A stretch of 64,000 nucleotides of DNA. It comes from CBDCUW01 sp963734865 (lineage in GTDB: Bacteria > Planctomycetota > Planctomycetia > Pirellulales > Pirellulaceae). Within the stretch, counting starts at the first letter, position 1. The number at the start of each line of letters is the position of its first letter. A model generated the notes under the pieces. That model was not told where the DNA came from. It searched no databases and saw only the letters and a program-made list of their open reading frames with translations. The stretch is taken from contig CAVTIV010000006.1 of assembly GCA_963734865.1 (NCBI GenBank), forward strand, positions 496,001 to 560,000. The letters are read 5' to 3'. Position numbers and translations under genes: made by a program. Below, one piece after another: positions 9,513-20,339 of the stretch.

Positions 9513-10960
9513 AAGTTGCGGTTGAGGCTTGGTCCCCGCCTCGATCTTTCCCCGCTCTCGCTGACCGGCGCCAGCACGGCCCTTGTCACCCAGGTCGGCG
9601 CGGCTTTTTCGGCCAATTCGTTCAACCGAGCCACCACCTCAGGGTGTTCGGCGGCGACATTGTGTTTGCTGCCGATATCCTCGACAACGTTGAACAGCAG
9701 TTCTTGTGGCGGCCGGCTCTTGTTGAAATGCGGATGTCCCGCAGGTGAATCGACCGGCAAGAATAATTTCCAAGGACCACTGCGTACCGCCTGCAACTGA
9801 TCCTGATGGTAATAGTAAAACGCTTCATAGGGCGACTTGGCGTTCTGCTCTGCGAACAACAGCCCAGCGATATCGTGGCCGTCAATTTTTTTCTCCGGCG
9901 GCGAATCATTTCCGGCAAGCTTGGCGAATGTTGGCAGCAGATCCATGGTCGAAGCGAGCTCGTCACAGACCGTGCCGGCGGGAACCTTGCCGGGTTGCCA
10001 GACGATGGCGGGAACGCGGAACGCCCCTTCGCTGGTCGTGTAGCCACGACCGTGAAGTGGTCGATTCGATCCCCGGCTAAGATCATTGGCGTCACGGTTG
10101 ATCGGTGCCCCGTTATCGGAGGTCCAAATCACCAACGTGTTTTCGGCGATCCCGAGTTCGACGAGTTGATCGAGCATCACTCCGATGGACCAATCAAGTT
10201 CTTCGATCGCGTCACCCCACGGTCCATTGTGGCTCTTGCCTTTGAACGCCGGACTCGAAAAGGGTGTGGAGGTGCTGCCTGGCATCGCTTGAGGAAAATA
10301 GAGGAAGAATGGCCCCTCTTTGTGATCGGCAATCCACTCCATCGCCCGTTCGGTATAACGTTTCGTTAGCCCATTGCGATCACAGGGAGCCTCGATCACC
10401 GTTTCGTTTTCCATCAGCGGTAGCGGCGGCCACTTTGATCCATCGTTCGGCCAAACCCGCTCGGTCATGTCATCCGAGTAGGGCACGCCAAAGAACCAAT
10501 CGAAGCCTTGGCGAGTCGGCAAGAATTGCGGCTGATCGCCGAGGTGCCACTTTCCCACGATTCCGGTCGCGTATCCCTGCTGTTTGAGCACTTCCGCAAT
10601 CGTCAGCTCGTCGGGATGAAGCCCATAGGGTGAAACCGGACGCAGCACCCATCCGTCGCGGTCGTTGGTGTGCATGCCGACGCGCTGCGAATAACATCCA
10701 GTAATCAGGCTTGCGCGCGACGGAGTGCAAACGCCGGCCGTCGCATAGAAATGCGTGAACTTACGTCCTTCGCGGGCCATCCGATTCAGGTTTGGCGTGC
10801 GATGCAACGTCGAACCGAACGGTTCGATATCCCCATAGCCCAGGTTATCGCAGAAAACGACGATGAAATTGGGCTTCGTCGGGTCAGCCGCGAGACTCGG
10901 CGCCGTGAACCAGCCCAACGTGAGCGTGGTAACGCAAACGAATGAAACAAATCGACTCAT
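9488..10960 (-). CDS. Secreted sulfatase, arylsulfatase A type, with CTPSR motif
   Basis: Signal peptide MSRFVSFVCVTTLTLGWFTA precedes NFIVVFCDNLGYGDIEPFGS (metal-binding Asp), then VCTPSRASLITGCY, the consensus formylglycine site; GKWHLGDQPQFLP, TSDNGAP and the C-terminal VRSGPWKLFLP follow. This is a complete catalytic domain of about 470 residues and should be active if matured by a formylglycine-generating enzyme. The last 30 residues (from AAPTWVTRAV) look wrong for the family: shifting by one base near 9598-9602 restores ARADLGDKGRAGAGQRERGK, the normal ending, and then runs without a stop into the downstream dehydrogenase. The ATG overlaps the stop of an upstream frame as ATGA. Confidence 0.9.
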   Translation of the reverse strand: MSRFVSFVCVTTLTLGWFTAPSLAADPTKPNFIVVFCDNLGYGDIEPFGSTLHRTPNLNRMAREGRKFTHFYATAGVCTPSRASLITGCYSQRVGMHTNDRDGWVLRPVSPYGLHPDELTIAEVLKQQGYATGIVGKWHLGDQPQFLPTRQGFDWFFGVPYSDDMTERVWPNDGSKWPPLPLMENETVIEAPCDRNGLTKRYTERAMEWIADHKEGPFFLYFPQAMPGSTSTPFSSPAFKGKSHNGPWGDAIEELDWSIGVMLDQLVELGIAENTLVIWTSDNGAPINRDANDLSRGSNRPLHGRGYTTSEGAFRVPAIVWQPGKVPAGTVCDELASTMDLLPTFAKLAGNDSPPEKKIDGHDIAGLLFAEQNAKSPYEAFYYYHQDQLQAVRSGPWKLFLPVDSPAGHPHFNKSRPPQELLFNVVEDIGSKHNVAAEHPEVVARLNELAEKAAPTWVTRAVLAPVSESGERSRRGPSLNRNFCRRTPSA

Positions 10961-11247
10961 GGTTGCCCGTGATGGATCAGGTAATGGATTCGCAGAAAGA
11001 CGCCATCTAGCTTAACCTTCAGTCCATCGGCAAACAGCTTCCCCCACGCCAGCAATGACGGTTTCCCCTCGAAAGGGTGTCTGATGATCGGTGAACCATC
11101 GATGAACTCGGTTCGTAGGGATCGCGTCGCGGATGGTCCATCTCCTTCGAGGCTGTAAACATGGCAAGCGAATTGTCGGGGGCCGCCAGCGACGCAGCTG
11201 ACGGGGAAACCAAGACGGTTGCGCCGGTGATCGGGGCTACCGTAAGC
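10957..11247 (-). pseudogene. Possible C-terminal remnant of an unidentified gene upstream of the sulfatase
   Basis: A frame of 96 codons ends in TGA that overlaps the sulfatase ATG (ATGA), a typical translational-coupling arrangement. It reads VYSLEGDGPSATRSLRTEF, DGSPIIRHPFEGKPSLLAWG and KLFADGLKVKLDGVFLRIHY, which looks protein-like rather than random, but it has no ATG, GTG or TTG start and is preceded by a TAG at 11248-11250. It could be the end of a decayed or frameshifted gene between the peptidase and the sulfatase. I do not recognise the family. Confidence 0.35.
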
Positions 11248-11281
11248 CTAGGCGATGACGTCAGCAACGGATCACAAGATG

Positions 11282-13429
11282 TTACCGCGTTTCGACGCCC
11301 AATTGATCGAACAGAAACGCGAACATGTCGACGCTCTGTTCAATTTGCTCGCTCAGCGAATTGCCAATTCCATGACCAGCGTTTGCACTGGTCCGCAACA
11401 GTATCGGTCGTCCGGACGAGGATGCGGCTTGCAATCGAGCGGTCATCTTGCGTGATTGCATCGGATCGACCCGCGGATCGTTTTCACCCGTCATGAAAAG
11501 GACCGCCGGGTACTGTTCGCCATCCTTGACGTTGTGATAGGGCGAATAGTCAAGCAAGGCGCGGAATTGCTCGGGCACTTTGACGGTGCCAAATTCCGTT
11601 ACGTTGAAGGCGCCGTTGGGCGACAACTCGACTCGCAGCATGTCGTAAATCCCTACCATGGCAACCACGGCTCGGACCGCTCGCGGATGCTGGGTCAGGG
11701 TCGCACCCATCAACAGTCCGCCATTGCTGCCGCCAAGGATTGCGGTCCGATCGGGTGTTGTGAATCCAGCTTGTGACATATAGGCGACGCATGCGGCAAA
11801 GTCGTCGAACACGTTTTGCTTGTTGGTCAAGTTACCCTCCAAGTGCCAGCGTTCTCCATACTCGCTGCCACCGCGGATATTCGCGACCACATAGATGACG
11901 TCGTGATCCATGAGAATTCGATTCTTCGCGTTGAAGCTTGGTTCAATGTTGATCCCATAACCGCCGTAACCATACACGAGGCATCGATTCTGTCCGTCTG
12001 CCTTCGCACCCTTCGGCAAGATGATATTCAAAGGAATCTTGGTTCCATCGGCGGACGTCGCGAATCGGCGAATCACTCGCGCATCGCTCATGGTGGTTGG
12101 CGATTGCGTTGCCAGTGCCGTTTTGAATGTCTTCTTCTGTCCGGGATCGAAGCAATAGTAGGCGTCTGGCTCGGTAAAGGATGTATTGCCGAACAGAATC
12201 GAATCGTCGTCCAGCGACATCAAGCCGTGAACCGTCGAGACCGGTAATTGCCTCGGTGCGTCAACGAGATTGCCTCGGTAGTCATACGCGCGAAGCTCGC
12301 TGGGACCTCCGAGTTGGTAGATTACAAACAGTCGATCATTGGTCGGGAGGACGGTCGTTTCACCCCAGAACGCGATTCCTCCGCTGACAATCGTGTCCTT
12401 GCCTTCGGGTATCAGCGTTGGCGAGGAATCAACGTCAAGCGAATCGATGGGCACACGAACGATGCGACCGCGCGACGCGTTGTTCAATGTGACCACCAGC
12501 AGGTCGTCCGACTTACCGAAACACGCTTGCTTGGTCCCGTCGCCGAAGCGACTGAATTGCCGCCACGTTCCGTCCGTTTCGCGAAGGTAGTGCGAAAATT
12601 GCCCGCCGTCACCTTTTTGCACCGTGGCAAGAAGTCGGCCGCCGGCATCATCCATCGTCAGCTGAATCTCTGCGATCTGCAGGAAGCCCTTGCCTAACTC
12701 GTAGCGATCTTCCGACACCGGGTAACCAAGTTTGTGCAGGTACATCTGTTGGTAGACGTTGTGATCCTCCGGATCATCCGGCGAAACGGGAAAGTGTTTC
12801 GTGTAAAAGAACCCCGAGCTATCGCGAAGCCACGCCAATGATCCTCCCGCCGTTCCGCTGTTGACAGCTGCAATCCGCTCGTGCACGATCGCTCCCGTCG
12901 CGACGTCGCGAATCTCCAGATCGCCAGTCTCGCTACCACCGCTGGATAACGACACGGCTATCATTTTCCCATCGGGTGAAGCCTTGTACCAGTCGATCGA
13001 TGTGGTCCCCGACGGATCGATCTCGTTCGGATCGACGATCACGCGCGCCGCATCGATGTTGCTGAGCGAATCGAAGGAGATCACAAACGGCTGTTGCTTG
13101 GGCGGCTGGCGCTTGAGCGCAAACAATTTGCCGCCGCGATTGGAAACCGACGAGTAGCTGACGGTCTGTTCGCTCAGGATCTCAGTGACTTGTTTGCGAA
13201 TGGAATCAACGCCCGGTAGTGTATCCAGAACGCTTCGAGCGTAACTGTTTTGTGCTGAACTCCACTCGCGGACGGTCGGATCTTGAAAATCCTCTAACCA
13301 TCGGTAGTCCTCCGTCACGCTCACTCCATGATAGAGGTCGGTGACCGGCAACTTTTTCGTCGCGGGTGGTTCTGCCATCACAGCGACCGTGACCAAAGCT
13401 GTCGACAAAATCAATGATCCGATGCGCAT
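11282..13429 (-). CDS. Prolyl oligopeptidase family serine peptidase (S9A)
   Basis: Start chosen at the ATG at 13429, giving a signal peptide (MRIGSLILSTALVTVAVMA); a more upstream ATG would add 46 residues unlike the family. The N-terminal VTDLYHGVSVTEDYRWLED is the S9A signature, followed by a seven-bladed propeller. The C-terminal alpha/beta-hydrolase holds the triad: GGSNGGLLMG (Ser), TGENDPRVDP (Asp) and SANAGHGIG (His), with YGGYGINIEPSF and RGGSEYGERWH in between. Length of about 715 residues is normal. It cleaves after proline in peptides shorter than about 30 residues; export suggests a periplasmic role in peptide scavenging. It is transcribed divergently from the lyase gene at 13696 across 266 bases that must hold both promoters. 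Confidence 0.93.
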   Translation of the reverse strand: MRIGSLILSTALVTVAVMAEPPATKKLPVTDLYHGVSVTEDYRWLEDFQDPTVREWSSAQNSYARSVLDTLPGVDSIRKQVTEILSEQTVSYSSVSNRGGKLFALKRQPPKQQPFVISFDSLSNIDAARVIVDPNEIDPSGTTSIDWYKASPDGKMIAVSLSSGGSETGDLEIRDVATGAIVHERIAAVNSGTAGGSLAWLRDSSGFFYTKHFPVSPDDPEDHNVYQQMYLHKLGYPVSEDRYELGKGFLQIAEIQLTMDDAGGRLLATVQKGDGGQFSHYLRETDGTWRQFSRFGDGTKQACFGKSDDLLVVTLNNASRGRIVRVPIDSLDVDSSPTLIPEGKDTIVSGGIAFWGETTVLPTNDRLFVIYQLGGPSELRAYDYRGNLVDAPRQLPVSTVHGLMSLDDDSILFGNTSFTEPDAYYCFDPGQKKTFKTALATQSPTTMSDARVIRRFATSADGTKIPLNIILPKGAKADGQNRCLVYGYGGYGINIEPSFNAKNRILMDHDVIYVVANIRGGSEYGERWHLEGNLTNKQNVFDDFAACVAYMSQAGFTTPDRTAILGGSNGGLLMGATLTQHPRAVRAVVAMVGIYDMLRVELSPNGAFNVTEFGTVKVPEQFRALLDYSPYHNVKDGEQYPAVLFMTGENDPRVDPMQSRKMTARLQAASSSGRPILLRTSANAGHGIGNSLSEQIEQSVDMFAFLFDQLGVETR

Positions 13430-13695
13430 GCCAAGGCCCAAACTTCGAGGGAATTCGGTCAAAATATCAGTGCGCCGCTGGATTGGCTTTGCGGCAATGA
13501 TCCACTGCGACAAAGCAGCGATCGCTAATCGTTGCAGCACCCAGTCTAGCGAATTGGACCGGGCCATTGAGGTACCGAAATCGGTTAACCAGGATCGTGC
13601 CGACCACTCCCCGGAAGCGTTCGTCTTGCTACACTAAGCGTCGCACCGAAAGCGTCTTATTGCATATCCGTCAAGTTGAGATTGAAAAGGTTCCG

Positions 13696-14595
13696 ATGCC
13701 GCTTCAAGTCGATTGGAAGGGGGTTTTTCCCGCTGTCCCCACCCAGTTCAAGAATGACTTTTCGCTCGACCTTCCAGCCACTCGCTCGCACATCGAAGCG
13801 TTGCTGGAAAACGGAGTCCACGGGCTGATCATGCTGGGCACGATTGGCGAAAACTGTTCACTGTCGTTGGCTGAAAAGACGGAAGTCTTGAAAATGACCG
13901 TGGAGGTGGCAAAGGGAAGAGTGCCGGTCCTGAACGGCGTGGCCGAGTTCACCACCCAGGCGGCCTGCGATACCGCCCAGGCAGCCGAGGAGATTGGCGT
14001 GGACGGCCTGATGGTGATGCCGGGCATGGTTTATAACTCCGACGGTCGCGAAACCGTCAACCACTTTCGCACGATCGCGGATGCAACCAAGTTGCCGATC
14101 ATGTGTTACAATAATCCGCCCGTTTATCGCGTCGACATCACGCCGCAGATGTTTCAACAATTGGCCGACGTCGAGAACATCGTTTGCATCAAGGAAGCAT
14201 CGGGCGATGTCCGCAGGATCACGGACCTGTTCAACACCCTGAGCGACCGATACTTGATTTTTTCCGGTCTCGATGACGTCGCCCTCGAAAGCATCATGCT
14301 CGGTTGCACCGGATGGATTTCGGGACTCGTCGACGCGTTTCCTCGCGAGAATCGGTTGCTCTGGGATGCCGCTACGAGCGGCGACTATCAACGGGCCTTG
14401 GAGATCTACCGTTGGTACATGCCGTTGTTGCATTTCGACAGCCATCCGAAGTTGGTCCAGTACATCAAGCTGACCTGCAGCGAAGTTGGTTTCGGAACCG
14501 AAACGGTAAGAGCGCCACGCATGCCATTGGTGGGCGAAGAGAGAGAAAGAATCCTCAAGGTCATTCACGACAGCATCGCCACTCGCCCGTCATGA
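13696..14595 (+). CDS. Dihydrodipicolinate synthase/N-acetylneuraminate lyase family aldolase
   Basis: A (beta/alpha)8 class I aldolase of 299 residues, starting at ATG 13696 (MPLQVDWKGVFPAVPTQF); an upstream ATG in the same frame would add unrelated residues. Catalytic features are visible: GTIGENCSL, the Tyr in MCYNNPPVYRVDIT and the Schiff-base Lys in CIKEASGDVRRI. The GTIGE and YNNPP variants resemble DapA relatives annotated as 1-pyrroline-4-hydroxy-2-carboxylate deaminase rather than true DapA (GTTGE). An ornithine-cyclodeaminase-family reductase, also used in hydroxyproline breakdown, lies 1.1 kb away on the other strand, which fits but does not prove that role. Cytoplasmic. Confidence 0.88.
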   Translation: MPLQVDWKGVFPAVPTQFKNDFSLDLPATRSHIEALLENGVHGLIMLGTIGENCSLSLAEKTEVLKMTVEVAKGRVPVLNGVAEFTTQAACDTAQAAEEIGVDGLMVMPGMVYNSDGRETVNHFRTIADATKLPIMCYNNPPVYRVDITPQMFQQLADVENIVCIKEASGDVRRITDLFNTLSDRYLIFSGLDDVALESIMLGCTGWISGLVDAFPRENRLLWDAATSGDYQRALEIYRWYMPLLHFDSHPKLVQYIKLTCSEVGFGTETVRAPRMPLVGEERERILKVIHDSIATRPS

Positions 14596-15007
14596 GTCGA
14601 CGCCCCTTGCCGCGGGTGTCGGATGATCGGTAAATGCCCTTCAGGGTCGACGGCCAACCGCCGCAACGGCGCTCGGCTTGTTTCGGCCTACGAAGACACG
14701 TGTCCTGAAAATCAACGGGCTGCTAGCTGCGCCGCGACCGACGGCTACGACCTGAAATCCCGAAGGGATCGAACAGAGGAGCAAGGACGAGCCGAACTCC
14801 CTCATCACGCACAAGTCGGTCAATTTGATCGCGTTGCTGCCGTCCATTTGATCTCACATACGCAGGGGGATTCCAATCATCTGTTATCCTAAACCCGGTC
14901 GCTTCAGGCATTTGCGGCGAATGGACGCTACCGCGATGCGAAAGGCACGGTGATTGCACCTCTGTGACATCCAACTCAACTAAGGCCTTTGACGGGGAAT
15001 TGGTTCC
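14596..15007. other. Intergenic region, 412 bp
   Basis: Between the lyase and the small secreted protein gene, both +. I see no gene, tRNA or clear hairpin terminator. Short frames on both strands lack family resemblance. The final part should contain the promoter of the gene at 15008, but no confident motif stands out. Confidence 0.5.
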
Positions 15008-15536
15008 ATGAACAGACGACAATCGATTGCACTCTTGTTGGCGGCACTTTTTTTGTCGCCGTCGTCGACATTCGCGGCCAGCGATAATACGGGAATCTAT
15101 ATCGCGGCATCCCGTTATCGCGACGCGGTGCTCAATTTCGAGCGTGTTGTGGCGCGTCCGCGGGATCGACCGTATCGACGAGCGCACGGTCGACAAATTC
15201 GAGGAGGCGACCAAGGACCTTCGTCTGGCCGCGCGAAACCCAAGGCTTGCCACTCGATTGCGGTACGAATGGCGAGACATTCAACCGTTGCAATTTCAAG
15301 CGGAGCAGGCGATTTTCGGTAAGTACACCCTCAACCACGATTTGGTCAGAGCGTGGGATGTGGTGCTTTACACCGCGGCACTGTTTGAAGAGGAGTACCT
15401 GTTCCAGTTGGAAAATTCGAACCATGGCAATCGCGTTCGACGAAGAGTCAATTCTTCGCAGCCGTATCGTTTCTTGCCGCCACCGCCGGCAAGCAGCGGC
15501 AGACTCTATTCGCCTCCCGGCGGTTTACCCCGATAG
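15008..15536 (+). CDS. Small secreted protein of unknown function, frameshifted
   Basis: Starts MNRRQSIALLLAALFLSPSS with a signal peptide cleaved about FAA-SDN. After FERVVAR (about 15160) the frame changes; the continuation RGIDRIDERTVDKFEEATKD, PRLATRLRYEWRDIQPLQFQ and ALFEEEYLFQLEN is plainly protein-like and ends at 15536 with a proline-rich tail (RFLPPPPASSGRLYSPPGG). Joining them gives about 176 residues and requires one extra base near 15155-15165 to be removed. No recognised domain; charged helical centre. Family unknown to me. Confidence 0.65.
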
Positions 15537-15629
15537 CGGGATATCGGGGCGACCCAAAGCGCGGGTTCGAAGTTGAACTCGTGATGGTTTCGTTGTATTC
15601 GAGGCGACAGACAACTCTGCGGTTTGAAT

Positions 15630-15725
15630 TCCACGCTGTTAGCTCTGCCGAGCAGCAGTAGGCGATCGCCTGGGGTGGAACGAACCGCTCGACAGTAAGC
15701 GTTCGTGAACCTGGCACTGACGCTT
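15630..15725. repeat. Possible diverged member of a planctomycete palindromic repeat
   Basis: The stretch with GATCGCCTGGGGTGGAACGA and the following GCTCGACAGTAAGCGTTCGTG resembles the left arm of the palindromic element at 20985-21214 (GATAGCCTGGGGTG). It lies in the 214-bp gap between two convergent genes. Similarity is limited to about 15-20 bases, so this is tentative. Confidence 0.35.
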
Positions 15726-15750
15726 GTCGTTCCCGCCCGACAAACGTCAT

Positions 15751-16683
15751 CTACGACTGATACGCGCGACTGGCTCCGACCAAATCGCTTAGCGCCATCC
15801 CGATCGACTTGAACAGCGTGATCTCGCTGTCCGATTCTCGCAGTGGGACGGTGCCGGCGCACATTTCGGTCAATTGTCCGACAACGGCCTCTTCCTGGAT
15901 GACTCCCTCGGAAATCGGCACCAGGATCTCGCCCGCCTCGCGAAAACAATTGTCACGACTATCGGCATAGATTTTTGATTTCACGACCAAAGCAGAATCA
16001 CATTCTCGCTTGGTCGCATGATGATTGCCGATAAAGTCGGTGTGTGTTCCCGGCCGGATCCAATCACCCTTGACGACCGGTTCCTGTGAACCGGTGGCAC
16101 TGACAACAATATCTGCCGATTGGCAGGCAGTTTGAACGTCGTCGGCCAGCGCAAACTCGATTTCTGGCAGCTCGGCACTCATTTGCGTGACAACATCCTC
16201 CGCTTTGGATTTTGTCCGGCCCCAGACCATCACCCGCTTCAAATCTCGCACGCTCGCCTGCGCCCGAATGATGTAGGTCGACAAGTTGCCGGTCCCCAGC
16301 AACAACAGGTTTTCCGAGTCGTGACGTGAAAGCAATCGCGAGGCCAAACCAGAGATACCTGCGGTGTGCCAAAACGTAACCGACGTTCCGTCGACCAGGG
16401 CCAAAGGCTGGCCGTGCTGGCGATCGAACAGCAAGATCTTCGAATACAGTGATTGGTATCCTGGCGCCGGATTGGGAAAATAGGTGAACGCTTTGACGCC
16501 GATCATCGAATCATTCCACGACGGCAATAGCGCAAATGCGTCGTGATTGTCGCCATTTTCGTCGAGCAAGAAAACTTTCCGCGGCGGCATGGTGAACTCT
16601 TTCGAGAACGCGTCCTGCAAAGCGTCGATCAGGTCGGGAAATTTCAGGGCTGCATGAACTTCTTCGGCACTGATAATTTTCAT
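15751..16683 (-). CDS. Ornithine cyclodeaminase/mu-crystallin family, probable pyrroline-2-carboxylate reductase type
   Basis: Start placed at ATG 16683 (MKIISAEEVHAALKFPDLID), where family similarity begins. The fold is a Rossmann-type NAD(P) enzyme: LLLLGTGNLSTYIIRAQASV is the nucleotide-binding loop, and PPRKVFLL and GVKAFTYFPNP are typical of the substrate-binding half. About 310 residues is normal. Members include ornithine cyclodeaminase and delta1-pyrroline-2-carboxylate or alanine/ketimine reductases; the sequence alone does not separate these. It follows a sulfatase gene on the same strand after 87 bases. Together with the DapA-family lyase it could belong to hydroxyproline metabolism. 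Confidence 0.85.
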   Translation of the reverse strand: MKIISAEEVHAALKFPDLIDALQDAFSKEFTMPPRKVFLLDENGDNHDAFALLPSWNDSMIGVKAFTYFPNPAPGYQSLYSKILLFDRQHGQPLALVDGTSVTFWHTAGISGLASRLLSRHDSENLLLLGTGNLSTYIIRAQASVRDLKRVMVWGRTKSKAEDVVTQMSAELPEIEFALADDVQTACQSADIVVSATGSQEPVVKGDWIRPGTHTDFIGNHHATKRECDSALVVKSKIYADSRDNCFREAGEILVPISEGVIQEEAVVGQLTEMCAGTVPLRESDSEITLFKSIGMALSDLVGASRAYQS

Positions 16684-16770
16684 GATGCAAAATCTGCTCG
16701 AGAATCCGGCACGAAATGTGATCGACGCGGGAACTAGTTTCCGCACTGCCGGTGATTCGTCAAGGCTTGG

Positions 16771-18327
<1,557 letters not shown>

Positions 18328-18536
18328 TCGTTGGCAGTGCGGGCGTCAGGCGTTCGTATTGATCCTGCGCACCCACCGTCACGTTGACGATCTTTGCGCA
18401 CAAAAAAACCAAGGGACCACGGTCGGCAAACCGTATTTCCATCCCCTGGCGGCAAGGAACCAAAATCGGTTCCCAAACACAGTGTCGTCTTTCTCATTTC
18501 ACAAGTCAATTCCCGGCGGTAATTGGGAGAACCCCA

Positions 18537-18555
18537 GGGTGCATATCGCGGTTTG
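18537..18555 (+). repeat. Left terminal inverted repeat of the ISKra4-family element
   Basis: GGGTGCATATCGCGGTTTG, matching the reverse complement of 20305-20323 at 18 of 19 positions. Confidence 0.85.
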
Positions 18556-18642
18556 CGTTTGGCACGTGATTTGTCATGATCTGTGCTCTGAATCCCAGTT
18601 TGGGGTTCAATTTGCACAGGTTTTGGGGAATTGGAGAACAGC

Positions 18643-20300
18643 ATGGATGCTGATAAGCAGGCTCAGGCGAAGCTGCTGCTGGAGCAAGCGGCGAATCTTT
18701 TGGCCAGTGCCGAAAATGAGGATGGGTCCTTTAAGACCTTTGATCAAATCGAGTTGCACGCCATCTCTCTCGGTGATCAGTTCACCAATCTGCTGACCCA
18801 GAGAAGCATTGACCAGAGCGTTGATTGCAAAAATCAGGCCCCAAGATGTCCCAACTGTGATCAACCTGGATGCCGACACGATGAGCCTGATCCCCGTGTG
18901 ATCGAGGCCGCACGAGGCGAAGTCCAGTGGAATGAAGACGAATACTTCTGTCGCAAATGCCGGAAGTCTTTTTTTCCCGCTGACCGGTCGGTTGGGATTG
19001 AGGGTTGAGTCAACTGCTAGCCCCTTGGTCGAACGCAAAATGACGATCATTGGCGTCGTCGCGGAAAGCTTTTCCAAGGCGGAAACCTATCTCCGACAGC
19101 TCGCCGATCTGAACGTCTCGGCGCAGCGAATCAGACGCATCACAAGGCTGCGAGGCCGTCAGAGAATCAAACTGCGTCAGCAGTTAACCGCCTACTATTT
19201 GAATTCGCCGGTCCCCGATCAGTTGCATCGCGTTCCCGATGGCACGACCGCGCCAGCGATCGCTGCGATTGGTCTCGATGGTGGCCGTTATCAAATGCTC
19301 GACCGGAACGAGTCTGCTAGCGTCTCTGGTGCAGAACAAGTCCGTCAAGGCAAACGACGCAAAGGCGAGCACTGGAAAGAAAGTCGCATTGCGTGTGTGA
19401 TGACAATGTCCGGTGCGACGCACGAACAAGATCCGATGCCTGATTTACCGGCGTTTTTGGCCGGTGGCAAGGATCTCCAACGTAAACTCAGCGAGATCGG
19501 TCATGTGATGTCGCTTGGCGAAACGGATGGCAGTGAAGTCGATGCCGCCAGCGAAGCAGACGCTAGAAAGTCGCCCCGTCGTAGTCGTACCAATCCTTTG
19601 GCTCCCCAAGAGCGACCACTTCCCGGCCCCGAGTTGATCCATCGTGATTGCCTTGCCAGTGCCGCTTGCTGGCGTGATTTCGGTGAGATGGTGGTGGCGG
19701 AGGCTTGGTCGCAAGGCTTCGCCGGTGCAGAGCGAAAAGTTTGCGTCTGCGACGGCAGCGATGCGATTCGCCGAGTCTGCGAAACTCATTTTTCGGACTA
19801 CGTTCACGTGTTGGATCTGATGCACGCATTGGGCTACGCGATGAACGCTGCTCGCGCGGTCGGAGGAAGTCGCGCGGAAATCAATTCGCGTTACCGTGGT
19901 TGGGCCGAGCAGATTTGGCGCGGTCAGGTCAGTGAGGTCTGTGCGGAGTTGGACGAACATCAGGGAGTCCTTGGCGATCCTCCCGAAGGTGCCTCGGCGG
20001 ATGATCCTCGCGAATCGATTCCGAAGAACTCGCGTCTACTACGTCAATCAGCGTTGCCGGATGGATTATCCGCGTTACCGCCTGCTAGGTTTACCGCTGA
20101 CGAGCAGCTTGATGGAATCGGCGGTGAAACAAATCGGTCGCCGGGTAAAAGGCAGCGAGAAATTCTGGTCGGCCTCCGGTGGGGACGAAATGCTCTCGCT
20201 TCGCGCCGACGCAATCAGTGATGACAATCGGCTAGCAAAATTCCTCCAGCAATTCGCCGCCCCAACCGACGGAACGCGTGCCTACACCACCGCTGCCTGA
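18643..20300 (+). CDS. ISKra4-family transposase, split by two frameshifts
   Basis: The N-terminal part (ATG 18643, MDADKQAQAKLLLEQAANLL) has a zinc-finger-like RCPNCDQPGCRH and FCRKCRKSFFP. The frame must shift at 18967-18976, a run of seven T (six would keep K-S-F-F-P-L-T-G-R in frame). The middle part contains the catalytic-domain landmarks IGLDGGRYQML, GEHWKESRIACVMTM, ERKVCVCDGSDAIRR and HVLDLMHALGYAMNAA. A second shift at about 20025-20035 leads to YYVNQRCRMDYPRYRLLGLP and ITSSLMES-like TSSLMESAVKQIGRRVKGSE, the family's C-terminal signature. Total about 550 residues, normal for the family. The T-run could allow slippage, but ISKra4 transposases are usually one frame, so error or decay is more likely. 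Confidence 0.85.
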
Positions 20301-20304
20301 TTCA

Positions 20305-20323
20305 CAGACCGCGATATGCACCC
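20305..20323 (-). repeat. Right terminal inverted repeat of the ISKra4-family element
   Basis: CAGACCGCGATATGCACCC on the + strand, the inverted partner of 18537-18555. The integrase fragment starts 16 bases beyond it. Confidence 0.85.
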
Positions 20324-20339
20324 GAAGAAAAAGATCCAA

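Larger units (their letters stand above)
18537..20323 (+). mobile_element. ISKra4-family insertion sequence, about 1.79 kb
   Basis: Bounded by inverted repeats: left GGGTGCATATCGCGGTTTG at 18537-18555 and right (reverse complement GGGTGCATATCGCGGTCTG) at 20305-20323, 18 of 19 bases identical. The interior is filled by one ISKra4-type transposase frame. No obvious target duplication is seen (left flank GAGAACCCCA, right flank GAAGAAAAAG). It sits just upstream of an integrase fragment. The intact ends indicate a recent insertion, although the transposase reading frame is broken twice. Confidence 0.85.

Noticed and set aside
13858..14568. 236-residue - strand frame opposite the DapA-family gene
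   Set aside because: Perfectly antisense to a gene with intact catalytic motifs; no start signal or family match.
18932..20221. Reading the transposase C-terminal tail as PKNSRLLRQSALPDGL
   Set aside because: The conserved family ending (YYVNQRCRMDYPRYR, TSSLMESAVKQIGRR) is in another frame, so this tail follows a frameshift.
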